A stretch of 64,000 nucleotides of DNA, taken from positions 1 through 64,000 of the forward strand of contig NZ_JAGMUO010000028.1 of assembly GCF_019049325.1 (NCBI RefSeq), in the 5' to 3' direction. The notes beneath the pieces are model-generated. The model had not been told where the DNA came from. It searched no databases and worked only from the letters and a program-made list of their open reading frames with translations. The translations under genes and the position numbers were made by a program. Below are positions 1-7,942 of the stretch, piece after piece. Position 1 is the first letter of the stretch; each line of letters opens with the position of its first letter. This stretch comes from Streptomyces sp. AC512_CC834 (GTDB lineage: Bacteria > Actinomycetota > Actinomycetes > Streptomycetales > Streptomycetaceae).

Positions 1-108
1 CAGGACCCTCGACAAGTCCCATCGTTGCAGGTCAGGAGCACTCTCCGCTTATTTGATCAAGCCTCGGACAACTCCACCTCGTGAAAGCGCGAGGCTAGGA
101 GGAACCCC

Positions 109-273
109 ATGTACGACACCACGAAGCCCTTGAAGGCTCAGCCCGTCATCTGTCAGCACTGTGGGGAAGAGGTGCCGCAGAAGGAGGGCCGCGGGCGTCG
201 CAAGCTCTGGTGCACCCCCGACGCCGGCCAGCAGTGGCGGCAGCGACTCAGGGCGCTGGGCTATCCCGTGTGA
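109..273 (+). CDS. Small zinc-knuckle-like protein (54 aa)
   Basis: The ATG is preceded by a perfect AGGAGG about six bases upstream, so this short frame is very probably translated. The product has C-Q-H-C at residues 15-18, a third cysteine in W-C at 34-35, a basic centre and a W-R-Q-R-L-R-A-L segment near the C-terminus. That layout suggests a small metal-binding or nucleic-acid-binding protein of the type carried by actinobacterial integrative elements and phages. I do not recognise a named family. It sits 82 bp upstream of another orphan gene on the same strand, in a block that looks accessory. Confidence 0.7.
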   Translation: MYDTTKPLKAQPVICQHCGEEVPQKEGRGRRKLWCTPDAGQQWRQRLRALGYPV

Positions 274-355
274 CCCGCACCACTTAGGCAAACATCCGGC
301 CCTCCGCGCCCCATAACTCCACTGTCAGCAACACCGCCGACGGAGGAGAGACGAC

Positions 356-664
356 ATGCTGAAGCCCGAGAACCTGCGTTTCCTGGGGATGCTGGGAGTC
401 GACGCCGGGATGTTCGCGATCGTGGACCCGATCTCCACGGACCACGTGGCCTATGTCGCGGAGCACAACCCGGGCGATCTCCCGGCGCACGACTTCGAGT
501 ACGCCACCGTTGCCCCCACGCCGATGGGAGATGGCGTCTTCGAGGTCTTCGCGGTCCTGAGCGACGAGGGGGACTACGTCGGCGCGTACATCGACTTCAC
601 GAAGCAGTACCAGGACGCCGACGTCGACGACATGCCCCTTCCGCGGACGGAGGTGGAGGCGTAG
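356..664 (+). CDS. Hypothetical acidic protein (102 aa)
   Basis: The start has a good GGAGGAG site about eight bases upstream. The product is a soluble acidic protein without signal peptide or membrane segment. It looks like a small alpha/beta fold: alternating hydrophobic strands around residues 18-35, 48-52 and 60-80, with acidic stretches near 86-92. No family is recognised. It ends a few bases before a strong hairpin that it shares with the convergent gene at 728-1075. Base composition is milder than in the core genes to the right, consistent with transferred DNA. Function is unknown. Confidence 0.7.
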   Translation: MLKPENLRFLGMLGVDAGMFAIVDPISTDHVAYVAEHNPGDLPAHDFEYATVAPTPMGDGVFEVFAVLSDEGDYVGAYIDFTKQYQDADVDDMPLPRTEVEA

Positions 665-670
665 CAGCAC

Positions 671-716
671 AAGAGAGCCCCTGTCTTCCCCGTGTGGGGA
701 GGGCAGGGGCTCTCTT
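671..716. terminator. Bidirectional hairpin terminator
   Basis: Arms at 671-683 and 704-716 pair perfectly over 13 bases (AAGAGAGCCCCTG with its complement), with a smaller inner stem of C-rich and G-rich runs. It lies between the convergent genes at 356-664 and 728-1075, so it can serve both. Confidence 0.85.
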
Positions 717-727
717 GCGTTGTAGGG

Positions 728-1075
728 CTACTCGACGTCTTCGTCCTCGTCGTCCTCGTCGTCCTCTTCCGGGTCGGTCTCGTGCAGTCGGCTCCCGCGT
801 GCGTCGGCTACTCCGATGACGTCGCGGAGGTGCTCCATGGTGATGCCCAGCAGCGCCATGGCCTCGTCAACGGTGGCACGGTCGGCCTCCAAGATGCGCC
901 CCACGACGTCGAGGAAGACGCGGGCTCCGTCGACCTGACGTTCCTCGATGCTGTCTGCGATCCGGGAGACAACGCCCCCGGCGGCAGAGGTACGGATGTA
1001 GACGGATCCCACGCCAGTTCCGGGCATGGAGACGCGTCGAAGGACGACGGACGGCTTCGGTACTCTGTGCGGCAT
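728..1075 (-). CDS. Hypothetical protein with acidic tail (115 aa)
   Basis: I chose the ATG at 1075 because GGGAG lies just upstream; the frame stays open further but that part is low-complexity Arg/Phe repeat and unlikely to be coding. The protein has a basic N-terminus (M-P-H-R-V-P-K), a helical middle around residues 35-90, and ends in a run of Asp/Glu broken by a few other residues (about residues 100-115). It is transcribed away from the small GntR regulator, with about 160 bp of repeat-rich DNA between, so it may be that regulator's target. The family is not recognised; such genes are common beside mobile-element regulators in Streptomyces. Confidence 0.65.
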   Translation of the reverse strand: MPHRVPKPSVVLRRVSMPGTGVGSVYIRTSAAGGVVSRIADSIEERQVDGARVFLDVVGRILEADRATVDEAMALLGITMEHLRDVIGVADARGSRLHETDPEEDDEDDEDEDVE

Positions 1076-1170
1076 GTCGGCTCCCGTTAGTCGACGTAGC
1101 CCCTGGGGTGGCCCCTCTACCGGCCGCCCTGGGGGCGCTTGCGTTTGGGCTGCCAACCGTACCGCGAAAG

Positions 1171-1227
1171 GTCGAAACCTCGAAGGGCCGAACCGTCGGA
1201 AGCGTGAACGGCGAAAACGTCGGAAGC
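1171..1227. promoter_or_regulatory. Direct and inverted repeats between divergent genes
   Basis: The 10-mer CGTCGGAAGC occurs at 1194-1203 and again at 1218-1227 (24-bp period). It is preceded by AGGT-CGAA-ACCT and several CGAA steps from 1173 on. The repeats lie directly upstream of the GntR start and in the divergent promoter region, so they are candidate operators for that regulator. This is inference from position. Confidence 0.4.
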
Positions 1228-1234
1228 TAGGCCC

Positions 1235-1456
1235 ATGATCGATAGGACTCAGCCCGTGCACCCGCAGATCGCGACGATTCTGCGGCAGCGCATTGCGGAC
1301 GGTACCTATCCGGCCGGCTCACGGGTCCCCGGCGTCGTAGCGCTGAGTGCGGAGTTCGACGTAGCCGTGTCGACGGTTCACCGTGCGATGGCTGCGCTAC
1401 GGGAAGAGGGTCTGATCATTACGTGGTCGGGGCGCGGGTCGTTCGTAGCTCAGTAG
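1235..1456 (+). CDS. GntR-type winged-helix regulator, DNA-binding domain only
   Basis: The 73-aa product is a single GntR winged helix. H-P-Q-I-A-T-I-L-R-Q-R-I-A-D-G-T-Y at residues 9-25 is the classic first helix, followed by P-A-G-S-R-V-P, a recognition segment with V-S-T-V-H-R-A-M-A-A-L and a G-R-G-S-F-V wing. The ligand-binding domain found in most GntR proteins is absent. Single-domain forms are typical of regulators on Streptomyces integrative elements and plasmids, which supports an accessory origin. Repeats immediately upstream and the divergent gene at 728-1075 are likely targets. Confidence 0.85.
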   Translation: MIDRTQPVHPQIATILRQRIADGTYPAGSRVPGVVALSAEFDVAVSTVHRAMAALREEGLIITWSGRGSFVAQ

Positions 1457-1475
1457 GGATGCGGCGTAGGTCGGC

Positions 1476-1814
1476 TCATCTCGCCAGCGCGAACTGCAGC
1501 GGCCGTACCCCGGGATGGCGGCGGAACTGGAACAGGGGGCGCCAGCAGGCGGGCGGACGGCGGCCTTCCTCCGCCGCGTCCACGGCGGCCAGATAGCGCT
1601 CCGCGAACCGCACGTCCAGCGCGATCGCGGCCCCGGAGTCCGCGAACCGGCCGCCGTCGATGTGCCGGTCCACGGCCTCCGTGACGGCGAGGTAGACGCG
1701 GTTGAAGACCGTCACCCCGTCCCGGGCGGGCAGCGCCGCGTCGAGGGCGCGCATCCGGGTCAGGACGGTGTCCACCGTCAAGGTGGCCGTCGGGACTTGC
1801 TCGCAGTGCGCCAT
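1476..1814 (-). pseudogene. Truncated DUF5995-family gene (N-terminal half only)
   Basis: The 112-residue frame starts normally and follows the DUF5995 pattern: R-M-R-A-L-D-A-A-L-P, V-F-N-R-V-Y-L-A-V-T-E, then the stretch P-P-A-C-W-R-P-L-F-Q-F-R near residue 90. From memory, full-length relatives continue past L-Q-F-A-L-A for roughly another hundred residues. Here the frame ends L-A-R-stop at exactly the edge of the accessory block. The gene therefore appears cut by the rearrangement that placed the accessory genes at 1-1456. The remnant could still be expressed, but it is unlikely to keep the family's function. Confidence 0.7.
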
Positions 1815-1916
1815 GGCGGCAGCGTCGCAGCTTTAGGGTGACGGCAGTGCCGGCGGGCCCGACGCTTCCCCAGAACGGGGGAACGCGCCCGCCGCGCGGG
1901 GGAGGGGGAACCGTAC

Positions 1917-3137
1917 GTGTCAGGCCTTCGTGCCCGGCGTCCGGCCGCTCGCGGGCCGGAGCGCGGGCGCACCGCCGGCCGCGGCGCGATGGTCGCGGCG
2001 GCGTCCGTCGTCGTCGCGGTGGGCACCGCGACCGGGATGCTGACCGCGCTCGGCGACGACGGGGGACGCGGTGCCGACGAGGCCCGGCCGGAGGTGACGC
2101 GCTCGCCGCGGACACAGTCCCCGCCCGGCACGCCGTCCCCGGCACCCTCGACGCCGCCGTCGCCGTCGGCCCCGCCCTCGCCGACGGCGAAGAAGACGGG
2201 CCGCACCGCCGCGCCGACGCAGACCGCGCAGCCTGAGACCGCACAGCCGAAGAAGCCCCGGAGCGCGGCGGCCTCCACCCGGCTCTACCGCCACCCCGAC
2301 TCCCAGGTCCTCGACTGGGTCAGGGCCCACCCCGGCGATCCGCGCCAGGACGTCATCGAGTCCCGGATAGCCGACCAGCCCGCCGCCGTGTGGTTCGCCG
2401 ACCACACACCGGCCACCATCACCGCCCGGGTCCGCGCCGTCACCTCCGCGGGCGCCGCCCGGGGCCGGGTGCCGGTCCTCGTCCCGTACGTGATCCCCGA
2501 CCGCGACTGCGGCGGCCACTCCGAGGGCGGCGCGCCCGACCTGGACGCCTACGACGCCTGGATCGACCGGTTCGCCGCGGGGCTCGGCTCCGGCGACGTC
2601 ATCGTGGTGCTGGAGCCCGACTCGGTCGCCCAGTCCGAGTGCCTGTCCGCCGGTGAGCGCGCCGACCGCTTCGCCTCCCTGGCCCGCGCCGGACGCGTGA
2701 TGAAGGACGCCGATCCGAACGCCCGGGTCTACTTCGACGCGGGCCACTCCGGCTGGCACGCGCCCGCCAAGCAGGCGGGCTGGCTGAAGCAGGCCGGGGC
2801 CGCCTCGGCCGACTCCTCCGACGGCGTCTTCAGCAACGTCTCCAACTTCCACACCACCGCCGACGAGGTCGCCTACGACCGCGCGGTGCTCGACGCCCTC
2901 GGCGGCCCGGCGGGCCTGGGCGCCGTCATCGACACCAGCCGCAACGGCAACGGCGCCCCGCCCGACGGCGAGTGGTGCGACCCGGCCGGCCGCAAGATCG
3001 GCCGTGCTCCGACCCTGAACACGGGCATGGGCCGCATCGACGCCTACCTGTGGGTCAAGCTGCCGGGGGAGTCGGACGGCTGCAAGGGGGAGCCGGGGAC
3101 GTTCACACCGTCGTACGCCTACGACTTGGCGCGCTGA
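1917..3137 (+). CDS. Glycoside hydrolase family 6 (endoglucanase/cellulase), membrane-anchored or secreted
   Basis: The 406-aa product starts at a GTG behind a G-rich Shine-Dalgarno. A hydrophobic segment at about residues 25-46 acts as a signal or anchor, followed by a Pro/Ser/Thr-rich linker to about residue 115, then the catalytic domain. Both GH6 signatures are present: V-P-Y-V-I-P-D-R-D-C near 189-199 and V-V-L-E-P-D-S near 229-235, whose aspartates are the expected catalytic residues. Y-F-D-A-G-H-S-G-W and a late W-V-K-L-P-G-E-S-D-G-C also fit. It should hydrolyse beta-1,4-glucan outside the membrane. No carbohydrate-binding module is seen. Its last 19 bases overlap the convergent permease gene. 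Confidence 0.92.
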   Translation: MSGLRARRPAARGPERGRTAGRGAMVAAASVVVAVGTATGMLTALGDDGGRGADEARPEVTRSPRTQSPPGTPSPAPSTPPSPSAPPSPTAKKTGRTAAPTQTAQPETAQPKKPRSAAASTRLYRHPDSQVLDWVRAHPGDPRQDVIESRIADQPAAVWFADHTPATITARVRAVTSAGAARGRVPVLVPYVIPDRDCGGHSEGGAPDLDAYDAWIDRFAAGLGSGDVIVVLEPDSVAQSECLSAGERADRFASLARAGRVMKDADPNARVYFDAGHSGWHAPAKQAGWLKQAGAASADSSDGVFSNVSNFHTTADEVAYDRAVLDALGGPAGLGAVIDTSRNGNGAPPDGEWCDPAGRKIGRAPTLNTGMGRIDAYLWVKLPGESDGCKGEPGTFTPSYAYDLAR

Positions 3138-4582
3138 GCCCCGTCGCCGTCGTTGCCACCGCCGCCCCCATTGCCACTGGCGCCACCGTTGCCACTTGCG
3201 CCGTCCACCGCCTTCTCGTCGTAGGACGACGTCCCCTCGTCCAGCAGCGGCTGCTGCGTCTTGAGGTGCGCCGGGGCGAAGGCACGCAGCGCGTGGTAGC
3301 CGGTGATGACGACCAGGGTGCCGAGCGCGATGCCGCTGAGCGAGAAGGTGTCGGTGAACTCCATGCTGACGTTGCCGACGCCGATGATGATGCCCGCCGC
3401 GGCCGGTACCAGGTTCAGCGGATTGCGCAGGTCCACCTTCGCGTTGATCCAGATCTGGGCGCCGAGCAGGCCGATCATGCCGTAGAGGATGACCGTGATG
3501 CCGCCGAGCACCCCGCCCGGGATCGCGGCCACCACCGCGCCGAACTTCGGGCAGATGCCGAAGAGCAGGGCGAAGCCGGCGGCGGCCCAGTACGCGGCCG
3601 TGGAGTAGACCCGGGTCGCGGCCATCACGCCGATGTTCTCGGAGTACGTGGTGTTGGGCGGGCCGCCGACCGCCGTGGAGAGCATCGAGCCGACACCGTC
3701 GGCGGAGATCGCCGTGCCGAGCCTGTCGTCGAGGTTGTCGCCGGTCATCTCGCCGACCGCCTTGACGTGCCCGGCGTTCTCCGCGATCAGCGCGATCACG
3801 ACGGGCAGGGCGACCAGGATCGCCGACCACTCGAAGCTCGGCCCGTGGAAGGACGGCAGCCCGATCCAGTCGGCCCGGCCCACGGCGGAGAAGTCCAGCC
3901 GCCAGTGGTCGGTGAGCCTGCCGCTGCCGTCCACCGAGTGGATCTTCCCGAAGATCCGGTCGAGGACCCAGGAGAGGACGTAGCCGAAGACCAGCCCCAG
4001 GAAGATCGCGATGCGGGACCAGAAGCCGCGCAGACACACCACGGCCAGCCCCGTGAACAGCATCACAAGCAGCGCCGTCCACTGGTCCTGCGGCCAGTAG
4101 GTGGACGCGGTGACCGGGGCCAGATTGAAGCCGATCAGCATCACCACCGCGCCGGTCACGATCGGCGGCATCGCGGCGTGGATGATCCGCGCCCCGAAGC
4201 GCCGCACGGCGAGCCCCACCAGGAACAGCGCGGCGCCGACGACCAGGACCGCGCCGGTCACCGTGGCGCTGGTGCCGCCCTGCGCCCGGATCACGGCGGC
4301 GACGCCCACGAAGGAGAGCGAGCAGCCGAGATAGCTGGGCACCCGGCCGCGGGTGGCGACCAGGAAGATGACGGTCGCCACGCCCGACATCATGATCGCG
4401 AGATTGGGGTCCAGGCCCATCAGGACCGGAGCCACGAAGGACGCCCCGAACATGGCCACCACGTGCTGGGCGCCGAGCCCGGCCGTGCGGGGCCACGAGA
4501 GCCGTTCGTCGGGGCGGACCACCGCTCCGGGTGCGGGCGTGCGCCCGTCACCGTGCAGCTTCCAGCGCACGCCGAGGTCCAT
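3119..4582 (-). CDS. NCS2-family uracil/xanthine permease
   Basis: The 487-aa protein has about 12-14 hydrophobic segments and the NCS2 hallmarks: an early Q-H-V-V-A-M-F-G-A (residues ~37-45), a central A-E-N-A-G-H motif and the T-x-x-G-G-P-P-N-T-T-Y-S-E-N-I-G signature that lines the nucleobase site. It should import uracil or a purine with protons. The ATG at 4582 is chosen for its family-like N-terminus; no strong ribosome site is visible. The C-terminus ends in a Gly/Asn/Ser-rich tail encoded by repeats. Its 3' end overlaps the convergent cellulase gene. Confidence 0.9.
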   Translation of the reverse strand: MDLGVRWKLHGDGRTPAPGAVVRPDERLSWPRTAGLGAQHVVAMFGASFVAPVLMGLDPNLAIMMSGVATVIFLVATRGRVPSYLGCSLSFVGVAAVIRAQGGTSATVTGAVLVVGAALFLVGLAVRRFGARIIHAAMPPIVTGAVVMLIGFNLAPVTASTYWPQDQWTALLVMLFTGLAVVCLRGFWSRIAIFLGLVFGYVLSWVLDRIFGKIHSVDGSGRLTDHWRLDFSAVGRADWIGLPSFHGPSFEWSAILVALPVVIALIAENAGHVKAVGEMTGDNLDDRLGTAISADGVGSMLSTAVGGPPNTTYSENIGVMAATRVYSTAAYWAAAGFALLFGICPKFGAVVAAIPGGVLGGITVILYGMIGLLGAQIWINAKVDLRNPLNLVPAAAGIIIGVGNVSMEFTDTFSLSGIALGTLVVITGYHALRAFAPAHLKTQQPLLDEGTSSYDEKAVDGASGNGGASGNGGGGGNDGDGAQRAKS

Positions 4583-4795
4583 GGTGAGGTTTCGCTTTCT
4601 CTGTACGTGAGGACGGTCCGGACCATTGTCGGGGGCAGCCCCAGGTCCCACGTGCCACACCCCCCTCGCTGACCAGCGCCTTCCCGCGGGTCCCTCCGGC
4701 CGCCGCGGCCGGTCTCGGGCTCGGGACGGGGACGTCCGGACTCCGCGACGCCGCGACGCCGCGACTCCGCGCCCCGGCGGCGCGGAGCGGCACGT

Positions 4796-6007
4796 TCAGG
4801 ACTGCCGGTCGGGCACTTCCGCGAGCGGCCCACTGATCTTCGGGCGGTCCCGGTCCCCGGCGCGCAGCACCTTCGCGAACACCACCAGGCAGCAGGCCAG
4901 CAGGGTCACCAGGCCGAACGACACCACCAGGCTGGTCGCCTGGGCCACACCGCCGATCGCGCTCGGCGCGATCAGACCCGAGGTGTACGTGACGGTGGCG
5001 ACGCCCGCGATGGCCAGGCTCGGGTTCGAACCGGCGCGGCCGGCCGCGGCGAAGCACAGTGGCACCACCACGGCGATACCGAGGCCCATCAGCGCGAAGC
5101 CGGTCATCGCCACCGCCGGATGGCCCCCGACGACGACGAGCAGACCGCCGAGGGCGGCCAGCACCCCGCCCACCCGGACCGTGCGCACCGCGCCGAACCG
5201 GTCCACCACCTTGTCGCCGGCGAGCCGGGCCAGCGCCATGGTGAGCGTGAAGCCCGTCGTGCACGCCGCCGCCAGTCCCGCCGAGGTCGCCATCTCGTCC
5301 CGCAGATAGACCGCCGACCAGTCCAGGCTGGCGCCCTCCGCGAACACCGCGCAGAACCCGACCGCGCCGATCAGCAGTGCCGACCTGGGCGGCAGCGCGA
5401 AGCGCGGCGGCGGGTCCTCGCCCTCGGCGGGCTGGAGGTCCAGCACCCAGGTGCAGGCGACCAGGCCCGCCACGGTCAGCACGGCGGCGGCCAGGACGTG
5501 GTGCGTCCGGGCGCCCGCGCCCAGGTGGGCGGCGAGCGTGCCGGCCGCCGAACCGATCACGGCGCCGGTGCTCCACATCCCGTGCAGCCCGGACATGATC
5601 GACTTGCCGAGGCGATTCTCGATCTCGACGCCGAGCGCGTTCATCGCCACGTCCGACATGCCCGCCGTGGCGCCGTAGACGAACAGGGCGAGGCACAGGG
5701 TGAGCAGGTTCGGGGCGAGGGAGGGCAGCACCAGCGCCAGCGTCCACAGGGCCAGCAGGCCGCGCAGGGCTGCACGGGCGCCGAAGCGGTGGGTGACGCG
5801 GCCGGCCAGCGGCATGACGAGGGACGCGCCGACCGCCGGGAAGGCGAGCGCCAGCCCCAACTGACCCGCGCTCACGTCGGCGTGGTCCTGAATCCAGGGC
5901 ACGCGGGTCGCGAACGAGCCGGTGACGGAGCCGTGCACGGCGAACACGGCCGCGACGGCGTACCGCGCGCGCTTCACCTCGCGTTGCCCGTAGGTCCCTG
6001 TGCTCAT
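4796..6007 (-). CDS. MFS transporter (YbjJ-like)
   Basis: The 403-aa protein has 12 predicted membrane helices and the loop 2-3 motif G-R-V-T-H-R-F-G-A-R typical of the major facilitator superfamily. The N-terminal V-P-W-I-Q and overall pattern resemble YbjJ/FucP-like carriers; the substrate is unknown. The ATG has GGAGGGG upstream. It is divergent from a ROK-family regulator, and a perfect inverted repeat lies in the shared promoter region, so it is probably repressed by that regulator and likely carries a sugar or sugar-like compound. Confidence 0.87.
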   Translation of the reverse strand: MSTGTYGQREVKRARYAVAAVFAVHGSVTGSFATRVPWIQDHADVSAGQLGLALAFPAVGASLVMPLAGRVTHRFGARAALRGLLALWTLALVLPSLAPNLLTLCLALFVYGATAGMSDVAMNALGVEIENRLGKSIMSGLHGMWSTGAVIGSAAGTLAAHLGAGARTHHVLAAAVLTVAGLVACTWVLDLQPAEGEDPPPRFALPPRSALLIGAVGFCAVFAEGASLDWSAVYLRDEMATSAGLAAACTTGFTLTMALARLAGDKVVDRFGAVRTVRVGGVLAALGGLLVVVGGHPAVAMTGFALMGLGIAVVVPLCFAAAGRAGSNPSLAIAGVATVTYTSGLIAPSAIGGVAQATSLVVSFGLVTLLACCLVVFAKVLRAGDRDRPKISGPLAEVPDRQS

Positions 6008-6082
6008 GATCCACCCCTCCGTGGCCACCCCTGGCCACGCCTCCGTCTTCTCCCGGCCCGTCTTCTCACTGCGCGGCGTAAA

Positions 6083-6105
6083 CTATCAGGGACCCTGCCT
6101 GATAG
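6083..6105. promoter_or_regulatory. Palindromic operator between MFS and ROK genes
   Basis: CTATCAGG at 6083-6090 and its exact complement CCTGATAG at 6098-6105 are separated by seven bases. The element sits in the 151-bp gap between the divergent transporter and regulator, and is the obvious binding site for the ROK protein. Confidence 0.65.
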
Positions 6106-6158
6106 ATAGTGGATTACCGGCGTGGGACCCCGCGCCGCCGATCTGGAAGGATCCCGGC

Positions 6159-7358
6159 ATGCCCGCATCCCCGAGCACCGCCCGGGCCATCAACGACCGG
6201 CTCGCCCTTCACCTGCTCCAGCGGGAGGGCCCGTTGACGGCAGGGCAGTTGAAGAAACTGACCGGCCTGTCCCGGCCCACCGTGGCCGACCTCGTCGAAC
6301 GCCTCACCGTCTCCGGCCTGATCGAGGTGGCGGGGGAGTCGGGCGAGCAGCGCCGCGGCCCGAACGCCAGGCTGTACGGCATCGTCGCCGGGCGCGCGTA
6401 CCTCGCCGCCCTCGACGTACGCACCGAGGGCGTCGCCGTGCTCGTCTCCGACCTGCTCGGCCGGGTGCTCGCCGAGGCCTCCGCGCCGATCGACGACCAC
6501 ACCGGCACCGGTCCCGCGGTGGAGCAGGCGGTCAGCCTGGTCGAGCGTGCGGCGAAGGAGGCCGGCGCCGACCGGCTGCACACCGTCGGCATCGGCGCGC
6601 CCGGCCTGATCGACCCGGCCAGCGGTGAACTCCACGACTCCTCCGGGCTGCCCGCGTGGCACCGCCGGCTGATGGTCGCGCTGAAGGAGAAGTTCCCCGC
6701 GGCACGGGTCGGCGTCGAGAACGAGACCAACCTCGCCGCCCTGGCCGAGCAGCGCGACGGGGCGGCCCGGGACCGGGACACCTTCGTCCTGCTGTGGCTC
6801 GGCCTCGGCATCGGCGCCGCCGTCGTCCTCGACGGCACGCTGCGCCGGGGCGTCTCCGGCGGCGCGGGCGAGATCGGCTTCATGCCGGTGCCGGGCACCT
6901 CGGGCCTGCCCTCGGCCACCGACTGCGACGGCGGCTTCCACTCCGTCGCCGGGGCGTTGGCGGTGACCGCCCTCGCGGCCGAGTACGGGGTGACGGCGTC
7001 CCCGGCCGGCCCCGAGCCGCACGCGGCCACGCTGGTCCGGGAGGCGGTACGCCGGTCGGGGCCCGGCGGCGACCCGGCCGCCGGGCGGTTCCTCGACGCC
7101 CTCGCCGACCGGATCGTCCTCGGTGCCGCCGCCGTCGTCTCCGTCCTCGACCCCGGCTGCCTGGTGCTCGCCGGCGAGATCGGCCGGGCCGGCGCCGACG
7201 CCCTCGCCGACCGCATCCAGCACCGCCTCACCCGGATGTCCCCGCTGGCCACCGAGGTACGTCCCAGCACCCTGGGCGGCGGCGCCGTACTGCGCGGCGC
7301 CCTGCTGACCGCCCGCGACCGCGCCCAGGACGAACTGTTCGCCCCGCCCGAGCGGTAG
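6159..7358 (+). CDS. ROK-family transcriptional regulator
   Basis: The 399-aa protein has an N-terminal winged helix (residues ~8-65, with L-T-A-G-Q-L-K-K-L-T-G-L-S-R-P-T-V) followed by a ROK sugar-kinase-like domain. E-N-E-T-N-L-A-A-L-A-E and the G-L-G-I-G-A...R-R-G-V-S-G-G-A-G-E-I-G segment match the ROK signature. The zinc motif C-x-C-G-x-x-G-C-x-E seen in ROK kinases and Mlc/NagC is missing, and the first phosphate motif reads D-V-R rather than D-x-G, so kinase activity is unlikely. It is divergent from the MFS gene and probably controls it through the palindrome between them. Confidence 0.9.
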   Translation: MPASPSTARAINDRLALHLLQREGPLTAGQLKKLTGLSRPTVADLVERLTVSGLIEVAGESGEQRRGPNARLYGIVAGRAYLAALDVRTEGVAVLVSDLLGRVLAEASAPIDDHTGTGPAVEQAVSLVERAAKEAGADRLHTVGIGAPGLIDPASGELHDSSGLPAWHRRLMVALKEKFPAARVGVENETNLAALAEQRDGAARDRDTFVLLWLGLGIGAAVVLDGTLRRGVSGGAGEIGFMPVPGTSGLPSATDCDGGFHSVAGALAVTALAAEYGVTASPAGPEPHAATLVREAVRRSGPGGDPAAGRFLDALADRIVLGAAAVVSVLDPGCLVLAGEIGRAGADALADRIQHRLTRMSPLATEVRPSTLGGGAVLRGALLTARDRAQDELFAPPER

Positions 7359-7445
7359 CCCGCGGCGCGCGCTCGGCGGGGCGCCCGACCGCACGCGGGC
7401 GCCGTCCGCGTGCGGGGTGCGCGTCCGGGGTGAGCCCGGTCAAGG

Positions 7446-7490
7446 GTCAGCCGGTCAGCCGGTCAGCCGGTCAGCCGGTCAGCCGGTCAG
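7446..7490. repeat. 8-bp tandem repeat (GTCAGCCG), 5.6 copies
   Basis: Five exact copies of GTCAGCCG plus a partial sixth lie in the short gap between the ROK gene and the convergent membrane-protein gene. No coding or terminator role is evident; slippage-type expansion is likely. Confidence 0.9.
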
Positions 7491-7507
7491 GGGGCAGGGG
7501 GTAGAGG

Positions 7508-7942
7508 TCAGACCGACGGTCGCCGCGGGGCCGGGGCGTGCTCCCGGAAGGCCGTCCCGTCGGCCGCCAGCCACACCAGTACGGCCGGCAGCAGCACCGC
7601 CGCTCCCAGCAGTGCCATGAAGCCCGCACCGCTCGCCGCCGACAGGGGCTCCAGATGCCGGGCGTGAAACAGGAGATGGGCGACGGAGGACACCAGGTAG
7701 GCCACGAGCGCCGTCAGCACCAGACGCCGTTCCATCGCCACCACCGCCGCGCACAGCACCACGGCGAGGGCGAGGCTCGCCCCGCCGAAGTCCCGGAGCA
7801 GATGCTCGTTGTAGGGCGGCAGGTGCGACACCCAGGGCCACTTCCAGAACAGCTCGGGCAGCAGCAGGATCCACAGCCCCAGCACCACCTGGCCGCCCGC
7901 GAGCAGTCCCAGCCCCGCCCGCAGCCACGCCCGTCTGCTCAT
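7508..7942 (-). CDS. Conserved four-helix membrane protein (144 aa)
   Basis: Four hydrophobic segments (about residues 8-32, 52-72, 74-92, 106-126) define a small integral membrane protein. Between helices one and two is N-E-H-L-L-R-D-F-G-G-A-S-L-A, reminiscent of DUF4345-like proteins, although I cannot confirm the family. Its ATG overlaps the stop of the upstream oxidoreductase gene by four bases, so the two are translationally coupled. Function is unknown. Confidence 0.75.
   Translation of the reverse strand: MSRRAWLRAGLGLLAGGQVVLGLWILLLPELFWKWPWVSHLPPYNEHLLRDFGGASLALAVVLCAAVVAMERRLVLTALVAYLVSSVAHLLFHARHLEPLSAASGAGFMALLGAAVLLPAVLVWLAADGTAFREHAPAPRRPSV

Noticed and set aside
1920..4496. 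Long minus-strand open frame across the cellulase and permease genes
   Set aside because: Arg/Gly/Pro-rich product typical of third-position bias; both sense genes have intact family motifs.
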